Program-made: the position numbers and the translations under genes
NCBI RefSeq assembly: GCF_003987185.1
Contig: NZ_PIPS01000002.1
Coordinates: 186,001 to 250,000 of the forward strand
Reading direction: 5' to 3'
DNA: 64,000 nucleotides
DNA from: Idiomarina aquatica
Lineage (GTDB): Bacteria > Pseudomonadota > Gammaproteobacteria > Enterobacterales > Alteromonadaceae
Notes under the pieces: generated by a model
What the model was told of the DNA's origin: nothing
Databases searched by the model: none
Seen by the model: the letters and a program-made list of their open reading frames with translations, nothing else
Shown: piece by piece, positions 55,100-63,586 of the stretch
Position numbering within the stretch: the stretch's first letter is position 1
How the letters are laid out: every line of letters starts with the position of its first letter

Positions 55100-56077
55100 A
55101 TGTGGCTTCAGCGTCGCTGGTACGATAAAAGATTGCACCCGCTGCTGTATCTGTTGGCGCCATTATCGTTATTATTTTGGTTGTTGACCAACCTGCGCCG
55201 CTCGCTGTACCGCTTTGGTTTGTTGCGCACGCACAAGAGCGATGTGCCGGTGATTGTGGTTGGCAATATCAGCGTTGGCGGCACCGGCAAAACACCGCTG
55301 ACGATAGCGTTGGTCGAGTGTTTAAAAGCACAGGGTTACCGGCCGGGTATTGTTAGCCGTGGTTATGGCGCGCAAGCGAACTTTCCACATACGGTTAGCG
55401 TCGATGATGATGCCGCCACCGCGGGTGATGAACCATTGATGTTGCGCCGTAAGTGCGAGTGTCCGGTGGTGACATCACCGCGCCGGGTAGAAGCAATACA
55501 GGCGTTGAGACAACAGTACCCCGATGTTGATGTGATCATTAGTGATGACGGGCTCCAGCACTATGCGATGCACCGTGATATCGAGTTGATATTGATTGAT
55601 GCCGAGCGCGGTATCGGTAATGGTTGGTTGTTGCCCTGTGGACCCTTGCGAGAAGGCCCGTGGCGGTTAAAAGGGGCAGAATGGGTCCTTTCACTGTATG
55701 CGCAGCATCCGTTTGCCCAATATGTGGTTGAAGTGACGCCACAGCCGTGGCGACGAGTCATCGACAATGAATCGGTAGCGGCACCGCCGACACCCTGTTA
55801 TGCGATTGCTGGTATCGGGAATCCGCACCGTTTTTTCCATGGCTTACGACAACAGGGAATCGAGCCGGAACGTTGTCTTGAATTTCCTGACCACCATAAG
55901 TTTACGCCGGCAGACTTTGCTGAAGCCGCCGGCAAGACGATACTAATGACGGAAAAAGATGCCGCAAAATGTCGGGAATTCGCAGCGGATAATTGGTTTT
56001 ATCAGCCAATAGCGGCACAACTACCGGATGATTTGAGCGCAAAGCTGACTCAGCAACTGCGCAAATTGAGTGCTTGA
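55100..56077 (+). CDS. lpxK: tetraacyldisaccharide 4'-kinase
   Basis: A 325-aa membrane-associated kinase that adds the 4'-phosphate to the lipid A precursor. A membrane-anchoring helix near residues 12-30 (LLYLLAPLSLLFWLLTNL) precedes the P-loop GNISVGGTGKTPLTIALVE. VSRGYGA, GDEPLML and ISDDGLQHYAM are family motifs, and FPDHHKF is near the end. It is translated right after msbA. Confidence 0.94.
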   Translation: MWLQRRWYDKRLHPLLYLLAPLSLLFWLLTNLRRSLYRFGLLRTHKSDVPVIVVGNISVGGTGKTPLTIALVECLKAQGYRPGIVSRGYGAQANFPHTVSVDDDAATAGDEPLMLRRKCECPVVTSPRRVEAIQALRQQYPDVDVIISDDGLQHYAMHRDIELILIDAERGIGNGWLLPCGPLREGPWRLKGAEWVLSLYAQHPFAQYVVEVTPQPWRRVIDNESVAAPPTPCYAIAGIGNPHRFFHGLRQQGIEPERCLEFPDHHKFTPADFAEAAGKTILMTEKDAAKCREFAADNWFYQPIAAQLPDDLSAKLTQQLRKLSA

Positions 56078-56087
56078 GGATAACACC

Positions 56088-56285
56088 ATGACTATTGACC
56101 CGAGTGTACTGGAAGTGATCGCCTGCCCTAATTGTAAGGGCAAACTCACCTATGCCGAACAGGCTAATGAATTGATTTGTCGCGGCGAACGACTTGCCTA
56201 TCCCATTGATAGTGGTATTCCGGTATTGATGGCGGAACGTGCACGGACGCTGGATAGTGAAGAAATGGAGAAATTAACCGCATGA
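56088..56285 (+). CDS. Trm112-family zinc protein (YcaR-like)
   Basis: A 65-aa protein with a zinc-ribbon start [11 protein letters not shown] and the later part [21 protein letters not shown]. Bacterial Trm112 homologues sit between lpxK and kdsB in many gammaproteobacteria and are small partners of methyltransferases or of unknown role. ATG 56088 follows GAGGATAAC. Its stop overlaps kdsB by four bases. Confidence 0.85.
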   Translation: MTIDPSVLEVIACPNCKGKLTYAEQANELICRGERLAYPIDSGIPVLMAERARTLDSEEMEKLTA

Positions 56286-57037
56286 GTTTTACCGTCATTA
56301 TTCCGGCACGCTATCAATCATCTCGATTGCCGGGTAAGCCATTAGCGGATATCGGCGGTAAGCCGATGATCCAACACGTGGTCGAACGCGCCGAACACAG
56401 CGGTGCCGCGGAAGTGATTGTGGCGACCGATGACGAACGCGTGAAACAGGCCGTCGAACACTTCGGTGGACGGGTAATGATGACGGCGGCCCATCATCAA
56501 TCAGGGACGGAGCGGCTCGCCGAAGTGGTAGAGTATCTGGCGCTGGCGGAAGATGAGATCGTTGTTAACGTGCAGGGTGATGAACCCTTTATCCCGCCCG
56601 AAATCATTCGTCAGGTGGCGGATAACCTTGCCAATCAGCGGCAGGCGCCGATGGCAACGCTATCCGTGCCAATTGACGAAGATGAGGACATTTTTAATCC
56701 CAACGTGGTTAAGGTCGTGCGTGATGCTGCCGGCTATGCGTTGTACTTTAGCCGTGCTGCGATTCCCTGGGATCGTGACAATTTTAATGCGCAACGTACC
56801 AATGCTGTCATACGCAGCGACGTGTATCATCGCCATATCGGACTTTATGCTTACCGTGCCGGCTTTGTGCGGCGTTATGTTGATTGGCCGGTATCGCCGC
56901 TGGAGCAACTGGAATCATTGGAACAACTGCGGGTGTTGTGGCACGGCGAACGCATTCACGTGGCTGAAGCGATTAAGACACCTATGGCAGGTATTGATAC
57001 GCCAGACGACTTAGCCGCCGCCCGGCGTCGGGTGTAA
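56282..57037 (+). CDS. kdsB: 3-deoxy-manno-octulosonate cytidylyltransferase
   Basis: A 251-aa enzyme that activates KDO to CMP-KDO for lipopolysaccharide core synthesis. The N-terminal [17 protein letters not shown] is the CTP-binding signature, and [38 protein letters not shown], and [12 protein letters not shown] are family segments. Its start overlaps the Trm112 stop. It ends the msbA-lpxK-trm112-kdsB run, converging on the KamA-like gene. Confidence 0.95.
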   Translation: MSFTVIIPARYQSSRLPGKPLADIGGKPMIQHVVERAEHSGAAEVIVATDDERVKQAVEHFGGRVMMTAAHHQSGTERLAEVVEYLALAEDEIVVNVQGDEPFIPPEIIRQVADNLANQRQAPMATLSVPIDEDEDIFNPNVVKVVRDAAGYALYFSRAAIPWDRDNFNAQRTNAVIRSDVYHRHIGLYAYRAGFVRRYVDWPVSPLEQLESLEQLRVLWHGERIHVAEAIKTPMAGIDTPDDLAAARRRV

Positions 57038-57045
57038 GTGACGAC

Positions 57046-57073
57046 GCAGTGATGGACGTTAGTCCATCGCTGC
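57046..57073. other. hairpin between convergent kdsB and kamA-like genes
   Basis: GCAGTGATGGAC and GTCCATCGCTGC form a 12-bp stem (one G:T pair) with a GTTA loop. The stop codon of the KamA-like gene lies in the loop. There is no T-run, so it is at most a weak terminator, but it could block or slow read-through from either side. Confidence 0.5.
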
Positions 57074-58405
57074 CATCTGTGCGTATTCGTCTTCGAAAAA
57101 GAACTTCTCTTCGCCGAACGCCGGTTTCAGTTGATGTAACCAGGTTGCATCCGGGTCATATTTAGCGAAAAACGGGCGTTGTACCCAGTCCGGATTGCGA
57201 CCCTGAATAAAGCGCAGGACAAACACCTTCTCACCGGCGATCTCAGTAACCCCCTGAACTTCTACCTTACCCGGACCGGCACTCATTGACGGACCACGAA
57301 CGGTTCGAGCGATACCTGACACCTGTTGATAAGCTTGACGGAAAATCTCCCAGGTGCGTTCCAAGGGCACCTCAAAGTAGCGCTTAGCTCCTGTGTCACG
57401 TTCAACGAACATATAGTAAGGAATCATGCCCAGGCTGACTTGTTTCTGCCACATGGTTGCCCAGACATCCGGATCGTCGTTAATGTGGCGTAATAATGGC
57501 GCCTGGCAACGAATTTGAACACCCGTACTGCGCAATCGACGAATGGCTTCCTGGCAAACTTCCGTGCGCAGCTCATTGTGGTGATTGAGGTGCGCCATGA
57601 TCGAAACGTGTTTACCGCCATCCACCAGTTTTTCCAGTAAACGCAGTAAGTCATCGGCGTCCGGATCGGTGATAAAGCGATACGGCCAGAAGGTCAGTGA
57701 TTTTGTGCCGATACGAATGGTTTTAATGTGATCAAACTCCGGCTTCAACAGGTTCTCAAGATAGTGCTGCAACTTGCGCGTACGCATCACCATAGGGTCA
57801 CCGCCGGTAACCAGCAAGTCCGTCACTTCTTTGTGCTGAGCCAGGTAACGATGTAATTGATCGGCGTCATTAGAGTTGAAACGCGTTGCCTTGCCGACAA
57901 ACTGCGCCCAGCGGAAGCAGAACGTGCAGTACGAGTGACAATATTGACCCTGAGCCGGGAAAAACAAGACCGTTTCGCGGTACTTATGCTGCATGCCGGG
58001 CAGTGGCTCGCCGTCAACGTGAGGCACGTTCATCTGCATTTGTCCGGCCGGATGCGGGTTCATTTCTTGCCGCAACTGAGTGGCCAGATCAAATACTTCG
58101 TTGGTGGTGTGCTTGCCGGACATCAAATCCGCCATACGCTGAAAGGCACTCGGATCCAACATATCTTTTTGTGGGAATGTTAGCTGAAACAGCGGATCGT
58201 TTGGCACATTTTCCCAGTCAATCAGTTCGTTGAAGACATATTCGTTCACACGGAAGGGCAGCACATTAGCCACCACTTTCATTTCGAAGCGCATGTCTTC
58301 AGGGACTCGGTTCAGCGCTTCAATCTTGTCCAACTGGCGATGTTGGTAAACTTTGAAGCGGCGCGGAGTAATGACGGGTTCTTGTACGTTGACTACTTGC
58401 TGCAT
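57059..58405 (-). CDS. KamA-family radical SAM aminomutase (specificity uncertain)
   Basis: A 448-aa radical SAM, PLP-dependent enzyme. The cluster cysteines are C156-C160-C163 (YCHSYCTFC), followed by Arg165, which would bind the substrate carboxylate. TGGDP (about 200-204), and Lys380 near GPGK, the PLP lysine, are conserved. In lysine 2,3-aminomutase two Asp residues (293 and 330 in the Clostridium enzyme) bind the side-chain amine; by eye these align with Arg336 and Ser373 here. The substrate is therefore probably not lysine; the pattern is nearer glutamate 2,3-aminomutase. It is too long for EpmB. ATG 58405 follows GAGAGG. No acetyltransferase of the N-acetyl-beta-lysine pathway is adjacent. 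Confidence 0.8.
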   Translation of the reverse strand: MQQVVNVQEPVITPRRFKVYQHRQLDKIEALNRVPEDMRFEMKVVANVLPFRVNEYVFNELIDWENVPNDPLFQLTFPQKDMLDPSAFQRMADLMSGKHTTNEVFDLATQLRQEMNPHPAGQMQMNVPHVDGEPLPGMQHKYRETVLFFPAQGQYCHSYCTFCFRWAQFVGKATRFNSNDADQLHRYLAQHKEVTDLLVTGGDPMVMRTRKLQHYLENLLKPEFDHIKTIRIGTKSLTFWPYRFITDPDADDLLRLLEKLVDGGKHVSIMAHLNHHNELRTEVCQEAIRRLRSTGVQIRCQAPLLRHINDDPDVWATMWQKQVSLGMIPYYMFVERDTGAKRYFEVPLERTWEIFRQAYQQVSGIARTVRGPSMSAGPGKVEVQGVTEIAGEKVFVLRFIQGRNPDWVQRPFFAKYDPDATWLHQLKPAFGEEKFFFEDEYAQMAAMD

Positions 58406-58442
58406 AAGCCTCTCTGTTCGTTGTTCGCGAAAATTGCGCTGT

Positions 58443-58471
58443 ATTATAATTAAAATGAGTCGATATTGCAC
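58443..58471 (-). promoter_or_regulatory. candidate sigma70 promoter of the KamA-like gene
   Basis: On the minus strand a perfect TATAAT (58448 to 58443) is preceded at 17 nt by GTGCAA (58471 to 58466), a weak -35. It lies 38 nt before the start codon. The -10 is strong but AT-rich DNA makes chance matches common. Confidence 0.4.
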
Positions 58472-58489
58472 GAAAACAAAGGAATATAA

Positions 58490-58507
58490 TCGTTCGAGGT
58501 CGAACGA
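58490..58507. promoter_or_regulatory. perfect 8-bp palindrome upstream of the KamA-like gene
   Basis: TCGTTCGA and TCGAACGA are inverted repeats around a 2-nt centre (GG). The site lies about 19 nt upstream of the possible -35 of the KamA-like gene, a place typical for an activator or repressor. No known operator is recognised. Confidence 0.5.
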
Positions 58508-58615
58508 GTAGGGGCGTGATGACCGGTTAGCATGGCGCCAGACACTTTCTCAAACAGAGCCATCAAATCCCCTTATCGCCATATCGTTTCTACCGCCGGC
58601 ATGAAAAAAGGACAT

Positions 58616-58643
58616 AAAAAAAGCGCCCGCAGGGGCGCTTTTT
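58616..58643 (-). terminator. rho-independent terminator of gltA
   Basis: GCGCCC and GGGCGC pair (extended by A:T pairs) around a GCAG loop, and on the minus strand the stem is followed by seven T. It starts 16 nt after the gltA stop. It can also work weakly on the plus strand, where five T follow. Confidence 0.9.
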
Positions 58644-58658
58644 GGGAATCTCAGCAGA

Positions 58659-59939
58659 TTACTTTTTGATCGGGTTGAACGTGCGTTCGGTATGACCGGT
58701 ATACAACTGACGAGGACGGCCGATTTTCTGGCTTTCTTCGCTCATCATCTCGTGCCAGTGTGATACCCAGCCGACGGTACGCGATAATGCGAAGATTACC
58801 GTGAACATGTTGGTTGGGATACCAATCGCTTTCAGCACGATGCCTGAGTAGAAGTCGACGTTCGGGAACAATTTCTTCTCGACGAAGTAGTCGTCTTCCA
58901 GCGCGATGCGCTCCAGTTCCATGGCTACGTCCAACAATGGATCGTCGCGGTTCAGTTCTTTCAGTACTTCGTGGCATGACTCGCGCATAACCGTTGCACG
59001 CGGATCCATGTTTTTGTAAACACGGTGACCGAAGCCCATTAGACGGAACGGGTCGTTCTTGTCTTTGGCTTTCTCAATGTACTTCGGAATGTTTTCAACC
59101 GAGCCGATTTCTGCCAGCATACGCAGGCAGGCTTCGTTAGCGCCACCGTGAGCTGGTCCCCACAGTGATGCCACCCCAGCGGCGATACACGCGTAAGGGT
59201 TAGCGCCTGAAGAGCCGGCCAAACGAACGGTCGAGGTTGACGCGTTTTGTTCGTGATCAGCATGCAAGATGAAGATACGATCCATGGCCTTGGCAACGGC
59301 TGGGCTGATTTCATAGTCTTCAGCCGGTACTGAGAACATCATGTTAAGGAAGTTCTCGGCGTAGCCCAGGTCGTTACGTGGGTAAACAAACGGTTGACCG
59401 ATGCTGAATTTGTAAGCCATCGCAGCAATCGTCGGGATTTTTGCGATCAGGCGGTAAGCACTGCGCAGGCGTTGGTCCGCATCATGAATGTCCAGATCAT
59501 CGTGATAGAACGATGACAATGCGCCAGTAACCGCACACAGCATTGCCATTGGATGCGCATCGCGGCGGAAACCGTTAAAGAAGTTGTGTAAGCCCTGATG
59601 CACCATGGTGTGCTTGGTGATGGTCTTTTTAAACTTCTGGTATTCGTCTGAGGTTGGCGCTTCACCGTGTAACAACATGTAGCAGACTTCCAGGTAATCT
59701 GCTTTTGTTGCCAGCTCACCGATTGGGTAGCCGCGGTGTAACAACATGCCTTGTTCGCCGTCGATATAGGTGATAGCCGACTCGCAAGAGCCTGTTGCCA
59801 GAAAGCCTGGATCAAAGGTGAAATAACCATGTTTTCCAAGAGTGCGGACATCGACTACATCTTTACCGGCAGTAGGTGATAACACCGGCAGTTCGATTGA
59901 CTGTCCATCAATCTGTAAGGTGGCTTTACGATCAGCCAT
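58659..59939 (-). CDS. gltA: citrate synthase
   Basis: A 426-aa type II (hexameric, NADH-sensitive type) citrate synthase that condenses acetyl-CoA and oxaloacetate. [21 protein letters not shown] with its His, [17 protein letters not shown] and [20 protein letters not shown] contain the catalytic and substrate residues. The N-terminal beta domain ([14 protein letters not shown]) is that of the gram-negative type. AGGAG precedes the ATG. It is transcribed divergently from sdhCDAB across a 346-nt region, the usual gammaproteobacterial arrangement. Confidence 0.96.
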   Translation of the reverse strand: MADRKATLQIDGQSIELPVLSPTAGKDVVDVRTLGKHGYFTFDPGFLATGSCESAITYIDGEQGMLLHRGYPIGELATKADYLEVCYMLLHGEAPTSDEYQKFKKTITKHTMVHQGLHNFFNGFRRDAHPMAMLCAVTGALSSFYHDDLDIHDADQRLRSAYRLIAKIPTIAAMAYKFSIGQPFVYPRNDLGYAENFLNMMFSVPAEDYEISPAVAKAMDRIFILHADHEQNASTSTVRLAGSSGANPYACIAAGVASLWGPAHGGANEACLRMLAEIGSVENIPKYIEKAKDKNDPFRLMGFGHRVYKNMDPRATVMRESCHEVLKELNRDDPLLDVAMELERIALEDDYFVEKKLFPNVDFYSGIVLKAIGIPTNMFTVIFALSRTVGWVSHWHEMMSEESQKIGRPRQLYTGHTERTFNPIKK

Positions 59940-59979
59940 AAGGAATTCTCCTTGCTTCTACTTTTGAAAAAGTGCGCTA

Positions 59980-60009
59980 ATTTAACTCGAAACTGGTGCC
60001 AAATGTCAA
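59980..60009 (-). promoter_or_regulatory. candidate gltA promoter in the 346-nt gltA/sdhC divergent region
   Basis: On the minus strand a perfect TTGACA (60009 to 60004) is followed, after 18 nt, by TTAAAT (59985 to 59980), 40 nt before the gltA start. The remaining divergent region (59940-60285) is AT-rich, holds the sdhC promoter candidate at 60167, and no small gene that I can support. Confidence 0.5.
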
Positions 60010-60166
60010 TTTTTGTAAAGGCGGTTAGATCAAATAGACAACCTTTATACGGTGCAGACATGAAAACAAGATTACAGTTACCGTGGGAAAATTAACCGAG
60101 TTAGACTTTAGTCTTATTTACCTCAATAAATCCAAAACTTGTGCGTTTACGTTCCTTGTTTTGTCA

Positions 60167-60195
60167 TTGTAATTGCTCATCAGGCTAGATATACT
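60167..60195 (+). promoter_or_regulatory. candidate sdhCDAB promoter
   Basis: TTGTAA (60167-60172) and TATACT (60190-60195) are spaced by 17 nt, matching sigma70 at 4/6 and 5/6 positions. This would give an mRNA leader of about 85 nt before sdhC, long enough for post-transcriptional control such as by a small RNA, which is speculation. Confidence 0.45.
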
Positions 60196-60285
60196 CACTG
60201 CCGTCGAGGTGGCATTGAAGTATACTGCAAATGCCCCGAGCAATCTTTTACATTTCTTTAGTGCTTTATTAAAAGGCAATCTATC

Positions 60286-60660
60286 GTGAAAAAAGAAAGA
60301 CCTGTAAATTTAGATTTATCAACCATTCAACTTCCTGCCGCTGCCAAAGCATCCATTATTCACCGTGTTTCTGGTGTGGTTATGTTGATTGCACTGGCCT
60401 TCCTGATTTGGGCTTTTGCTACATCTTTATCTGGCCCCGAAGGTTTTGCACACGTCGAAAGCCTGATGACCAGCTTTGTCGCTAAGTTCATTGGCTGGGG
60501 TATTTTGACAGCGTTAGGATTCCACCTAATCATCGGTGTTCGCCACTGGGTGATGGATTTAGGTCACTGGGAAGAGCTTGAGTCAGGCCGTGCCAGCGCC
60601 AATATTTTCATCGTTCTGTCGATCATCTGGGCTGTACTGGTAGGAGTTTGGTTATGGTAA
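60286..60660 (+). CDS. sdhC: succinate dehydrogenase cytochrome b556 subunit
   Basis: A 124-aa membrane anchor with three helices. SIIHRVSGVVML holds the conserved Ser and Arg of the quinone site, and FHLIIGVRHWVMDLGHW the heme-ligand His. With SdhD it binds heme b and ubiquinone. GTG 60286 is used as the start after AAAAGG. It overlaps sdhD by seven bases. Confidence 0.94.
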   Translation: MKKERPVNLDLSTIQLPAAAKASIIHRVSGVVMLIALAFLIWAFATSLSGPEGFAHVESLMTSFVAKFIGWGILTALGFHLIIGVRHWVMDLGHWEELESGRASANIFIVLSIIWAVLVGVWLW

Positions 60661-61001
60661 AAGCAGCTGGAACTTTTGGACGTAGCGGCTCGCATGACTA
60701 CATCTTGTTGCGCGCTTCTTCGATCATTATTTTTCTATTCACTCTGTTCATGGTTGGCTTTTTCGCTGCTACCGCGGACGTCACTTACGAAAACTGGAGT
60801 GGATTGTTTGCCAATGTGTGGATGAAAGTGTTCACCTTGTTAACCCTGACGGCGGTGCTGATCCATGGTTGGATTGGAATTTGGCAGGTACTGACCGACT
60901 ACGTTAAGGCGTCAGGCGTACGTGCTTTCATTCAATTCGTGTTCAGCGTCGGTTTGATCGTCGTTTGGCTCACTGGCTTGTTTGTACTGTGGGGTGCTTA
61001 A
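60654..61001 (+). CDS. sdhD: succinate dehydrogenase hydrophobic anchor subunit
   Basis: A 115-aa three-helix membrane anchor. Residues about 15-35 (YILLRASSIIIFLFTLFMVG) are helix 1, and LIHGWIGIWQVLTDYVK carries the His for heme and the Asp-Tyr near the quinone. ATG 60654 (MVKAAGTFGRSG) lies 8 nt after TAGGAG and overlaps the sdhC stop. Its stop is directly followed by the sdhA GTG. Confidence 0.92.
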   Translation: MVKAAGTFGRSGSHDYILLRASSIIIFLFTLFMVGFFAATADVTYENWSGLFANVWMKVFTLLTLTAVLIHGWIGIWQVLTDYVKASGVRAFIQFVFSVGLIVVWLTGLFVLWGA

Positions 61002-62768
61002 GTGAACGTTAAAACTTTAGAATTTGATGCAGTGGTGATCGGTGCCGGCGGTGCTGGCATGCGTGCAGCGCTGCAAATTTCACAAGAAGGTTTGAGCTGT
61101 GCGTTGATGTCGAAAGTGTTTCCAACGCGCTCTCACACCGTTTCTGCGCAGGGTGGTATTACGGTTGCGCTGGGTAACGCGCACGAAGACGACTGGCAAT
61201 GGCACATGTTTGATACCGTCAAAGGTTCAGACTATATCGGTGACCAAGATGCCATCGAGTATATGTGTAAAGCGGGTCCTGAAGCCATCCTGGAAATGGA
61301 AAACCTGGGCTTACCGTTCTCTCGTTTTGAAAACGGTAAAATTTACCAGCGTCCGTTTGGCGGCCAATCGAAAGAATTCGGTGGCGAGCAGGCAGCACGT
61401 ACTGCAGCTGCCGCTGATCGTACCGGCCATGCGTTGCTGCACTTGCTCTATCAGCAAAACGTAAAAAACAAAACCACCGTTTTCTCTGAGTGGTATGCAC
61501 TGGATATCGTTAAAAACCAGGACGGCGCCGTTGTTGGTGTAACCACAATGGATATAGAGTCGGGTGAAGTCTACTTCGTAAAAGCCAAAGCGGTCGTTCT
61601 GGCAACCGGTGGTGCCGGTCGTATTTATGCGTCGACCACTAACGCGCACATCAATACCGGCGACGGTGTTGGTATGGCGTTGCGTGCCGGGGTTCCGGTG
61701 CAAGATATGGAAATGTGGCAGTTCCACCCAACCGGTATCGCCGGTGCGGGCTCTCTGGTAACCGAAGGTTGCCGTGGCGAAGGTGGCTATTTGCTGAACA
61801 AAGACGGCGAACGCTTCATGGAGCGTTATGCGCCGAACGCAAAAGATTTGGCGTCACGTGACGTTGTTTCGCGTGCAATGATGACCGAGATCCGCGAAGG
61901 CCGTGGTTGTGAAGGCCCGTGGGGCACGCACATTAAACTGAAGCTGGATCACTTAGGTAAAGAAACTTTAGAAAGCCGTCTACCGGGCGTGTGTGACCTG
62001 TCACGTACGTTTGCACACGTTGACCCAGTGAAAGAACCGATTCCGGTTATTCCAACCTGTCACTACATGATGGGTGGTATTCCAACAGATATCCACGGTC
62101 AGGTACTGACGGTGGATGATAACGGCCAGACCTCACACGTGAAAGGTTTGTTTGCCTGTGGTGAAATCGCCTGTGTATCAGTACACGGCGCTAACCGTCT
62201 TGGCGGTAACTCGTTGCTGGACCTGGTGGTATTCGGTCGTTCTACCGGTATGCACCTGGGTGAAAACCTGGCGGCGAATGTTGAAGCCCGCGAAGCCAGT
62301 GCCGACGATGTCGATGCAGCACTCGCACGTTTCAACCGTTGGGAAAACACGCAGAAAGGTGAAGACCCGGCACAAATCAAGAAAGATTTGCAGCAGTGCA
62401 TGCAGATGAACTTCTCGGTATTCCGTGAAGGCGAAGCGATGAAAGAGGGCTTAACCGAGCTACGTGAAATCCGTGAGCGTCTGAAAAATGCACGTCTGGA
62501 TGACACGTCGAAAGAATTCAACACGCAACGCGTTGAGTGCTTAGAGCTGGATAACCTGATGGAAACGGCTTACTCAACCGCCGTGGCTGCAAGCTTCCGT
62601 ACTGAAAGTCGTGGCGCACACAGCCGTGCTGATTATCCGGATCGTGATGATGAGAACTGGTTGGTTCACACCATTTATCGTCCGGAAAAAGAAGACATGG
62701 TGACTCGCGAAGTCAATATGGCACCGAAGTTGCGTGAGGCTTTCCCTCCGAAAGCTCGTACCTACTAA
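61002..62768 (+). CDS. sdhA: succinate dehydrogenase flavoprotein subunit
   Basis: A 588-aa flavoprotein that oxidises succinate to fumarate. The FAD-binding start is [31 protein letters not shown] carries the His to which FAD is covalently bound; [27 protein letters not shown] sequence and the substrate loop [21 protein letters not shown] are present, as is [17 protein letters not shown] 61002 begins immediately after the sdhD stop, so translation is coupled. Confidence 0.97.
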   Translation: MNVKTLEFDAVVIGAGGAGMRAALQISQEGLSCALMSKVFPTRSHTVSAQGGITVALGNAHEDDWQWHMFDTVKGSDYIGDQDAIEYMCKAGPEAILEMENLGLPFSRFENGKIYQRPFGGQSKEFGGEQAARTAAAADRTGHALLHLLYQQNVKNKTTVFSEWYALDIVKNQDGAVVGVTTMDIESGEVYFVKAKAVVLATGGAGRIYASTTNAHINTGDGVGMALRAGVPVQDMEMWQFHPTGIAGAGSLVTEGCRGEGGYLLNKDGERFMERYAPNAKDLASRDVVSRAMMTEIREGRGCEGPWGTHIKLKLDHLGKETLESRLPGVCDLSRTFAHVDPVKEPIPVIPTCHYMMGGIPTDIHGQVLTVDDNGQTSHVKGLFACGEIACVSVHGANRLGGNSLLDLVVFGRSTGMHLGENLAANVEAREASADDVDAALARFNRWENTQKGEDPAQIKKDLQQCMQMNFSVFREGEAMKEGLTELREIRERLKNARLDDTSKEFNTQRVECLELDNLMETAYSTAVAASFRTESRGAHSRADYPDRDDENWLVHTIYRPEKEDMVTREVNMAPKLREAFPPKARTY

Positions 62769-62781
62769 GTTGGAGGGTGAT

Positions 62782-63495
62782 ATGAAAACGTATACATTTT
62801 CAATTTATCGCTACAACCCTGACGTCGATAACGCTCCTCATATGAAGGAGTACACGTTGGAAGTTGAAGATAATCAGGATTTGATGGTGCTTGAAGCACT
62901 GATCAAATTAAAAGAGCAAGATCCGACGTTAGCCTTCCGTCGTTCTTGCCGTGAGGGCGTATGCGGCTCTGACGGTATGAACATTAACGGTAAAAATGGC
63001 CTGGCTTGTATTACGCATCTGTCCGAGTTGAAATCGAATAAGATCGTTATCCGTCCATTACCAGGGTTACCGGTTATTCGTGACCTAATCGTGGACATGA
63101 GCCAGTTCTACAAGCAGTACGAGAAGATTAAGCCGTATTTGATCAACGATGACAAAACGCCACCTGCGCGTGAGCGTCTGCAGTCACCGGAAGACCGTGC
63201 TAAGCTTGATGGACTGTATGAATGTATCCTGTGTGCATGTTGTTCAACCTCATGCCCATCGTTCTGGTGGAATCCGGATAAATTCGTAGGTCCGGCCGGC
63301 CTATTACACGCTTATCGATTCTTGATCGACAGTCGTGATACGGCTACTGAAGAGCGCCTCGATGAATTGGACGATGCCTTTAGCGTCTTCCGTTGTCACG
63401 GTATCATGAACTGTGTCAATGTTTGTCCTAAAGGTCTTAACCCAACCAAGGCGATCGGTCACATCAAATCGATGTTGCTGAGCCGAGCGGTTTAA
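62782..63495 (+). CDS. sdhB: succinate dehydrogenase iron-sulfur subunit
   Basis: A 237-aa electron-transfer subunit. The 2Fe-2S ligands are in SCREGVCGSDGMNI and GLACITH, the 4Fe-4S and 3Fe-4S ligands in CILCACCSTSCPSFWW and CHGIMNCVNVCPKGLNP. It passes electrons from SdhA to the membrane anchor. ATG 62782 follows TGGAGGG. It ends the sdhCDAB unit, with sucA 91 nt downstream. Confidence 0.97.
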   Translation: MKTYTFSIYRYNPDVDNAPHMKEYTLEVEDNQDLMVLEALIKLKEQDPTLAFRRSCREGVCGSDGMNINGKNGLACITHLSELKSNKIVIRPLPGLPVIRDLIVDMSQFYKQYEKIKPYLINDDKTPPARERLQSPEDRAKLDGLYECILCACCSTSCPSFWWNPDKFVGPAGLLHAYRFLIDSRDTATEERLDELDDAFSVFRCHGIMNCVNVCPKGLNPTKAIGHIKSMLLSRAV

Positions 63496-63519
63496 CAGGA
63501 ACAAACGATTGATGTTGTG

Positions 63520-63547
63520 AATAGCCATCCCAAGTCGGGTGGCTATT
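63520..63547. terminator. possible attenuating hairpin between sdhB and sucA
   Basis: AATAGCCATCC and GGGTGGCTATT form an 11-bp stem (one G:T pair) with a 6-nt loop, followed by CTTTC, not a clear T-run. It could partly end the sdhCDAB transcript or process it, so that sucA is expressed at a different level. Confidence 0.45.
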
Positions 63548-63586
63548 CTTTCATAGTTTGAGCAGAATGAGTGGAAAGGAAACGCA

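Noticed and set aside
57059-58405. Annotation as EpmB (EF-P lysine aminomutase)
   Set aside because: EpmB is about 340 aa and lies beside efp; this protein is 448 aa and has other neighbours.
60161-60195. TTGTCA at 60161 as -35 of the sdhC promoter
   Set aside because: The spacing to TATACT would be 23 nt; TTGTAA at 60167 gives 17 nt and is preferred.
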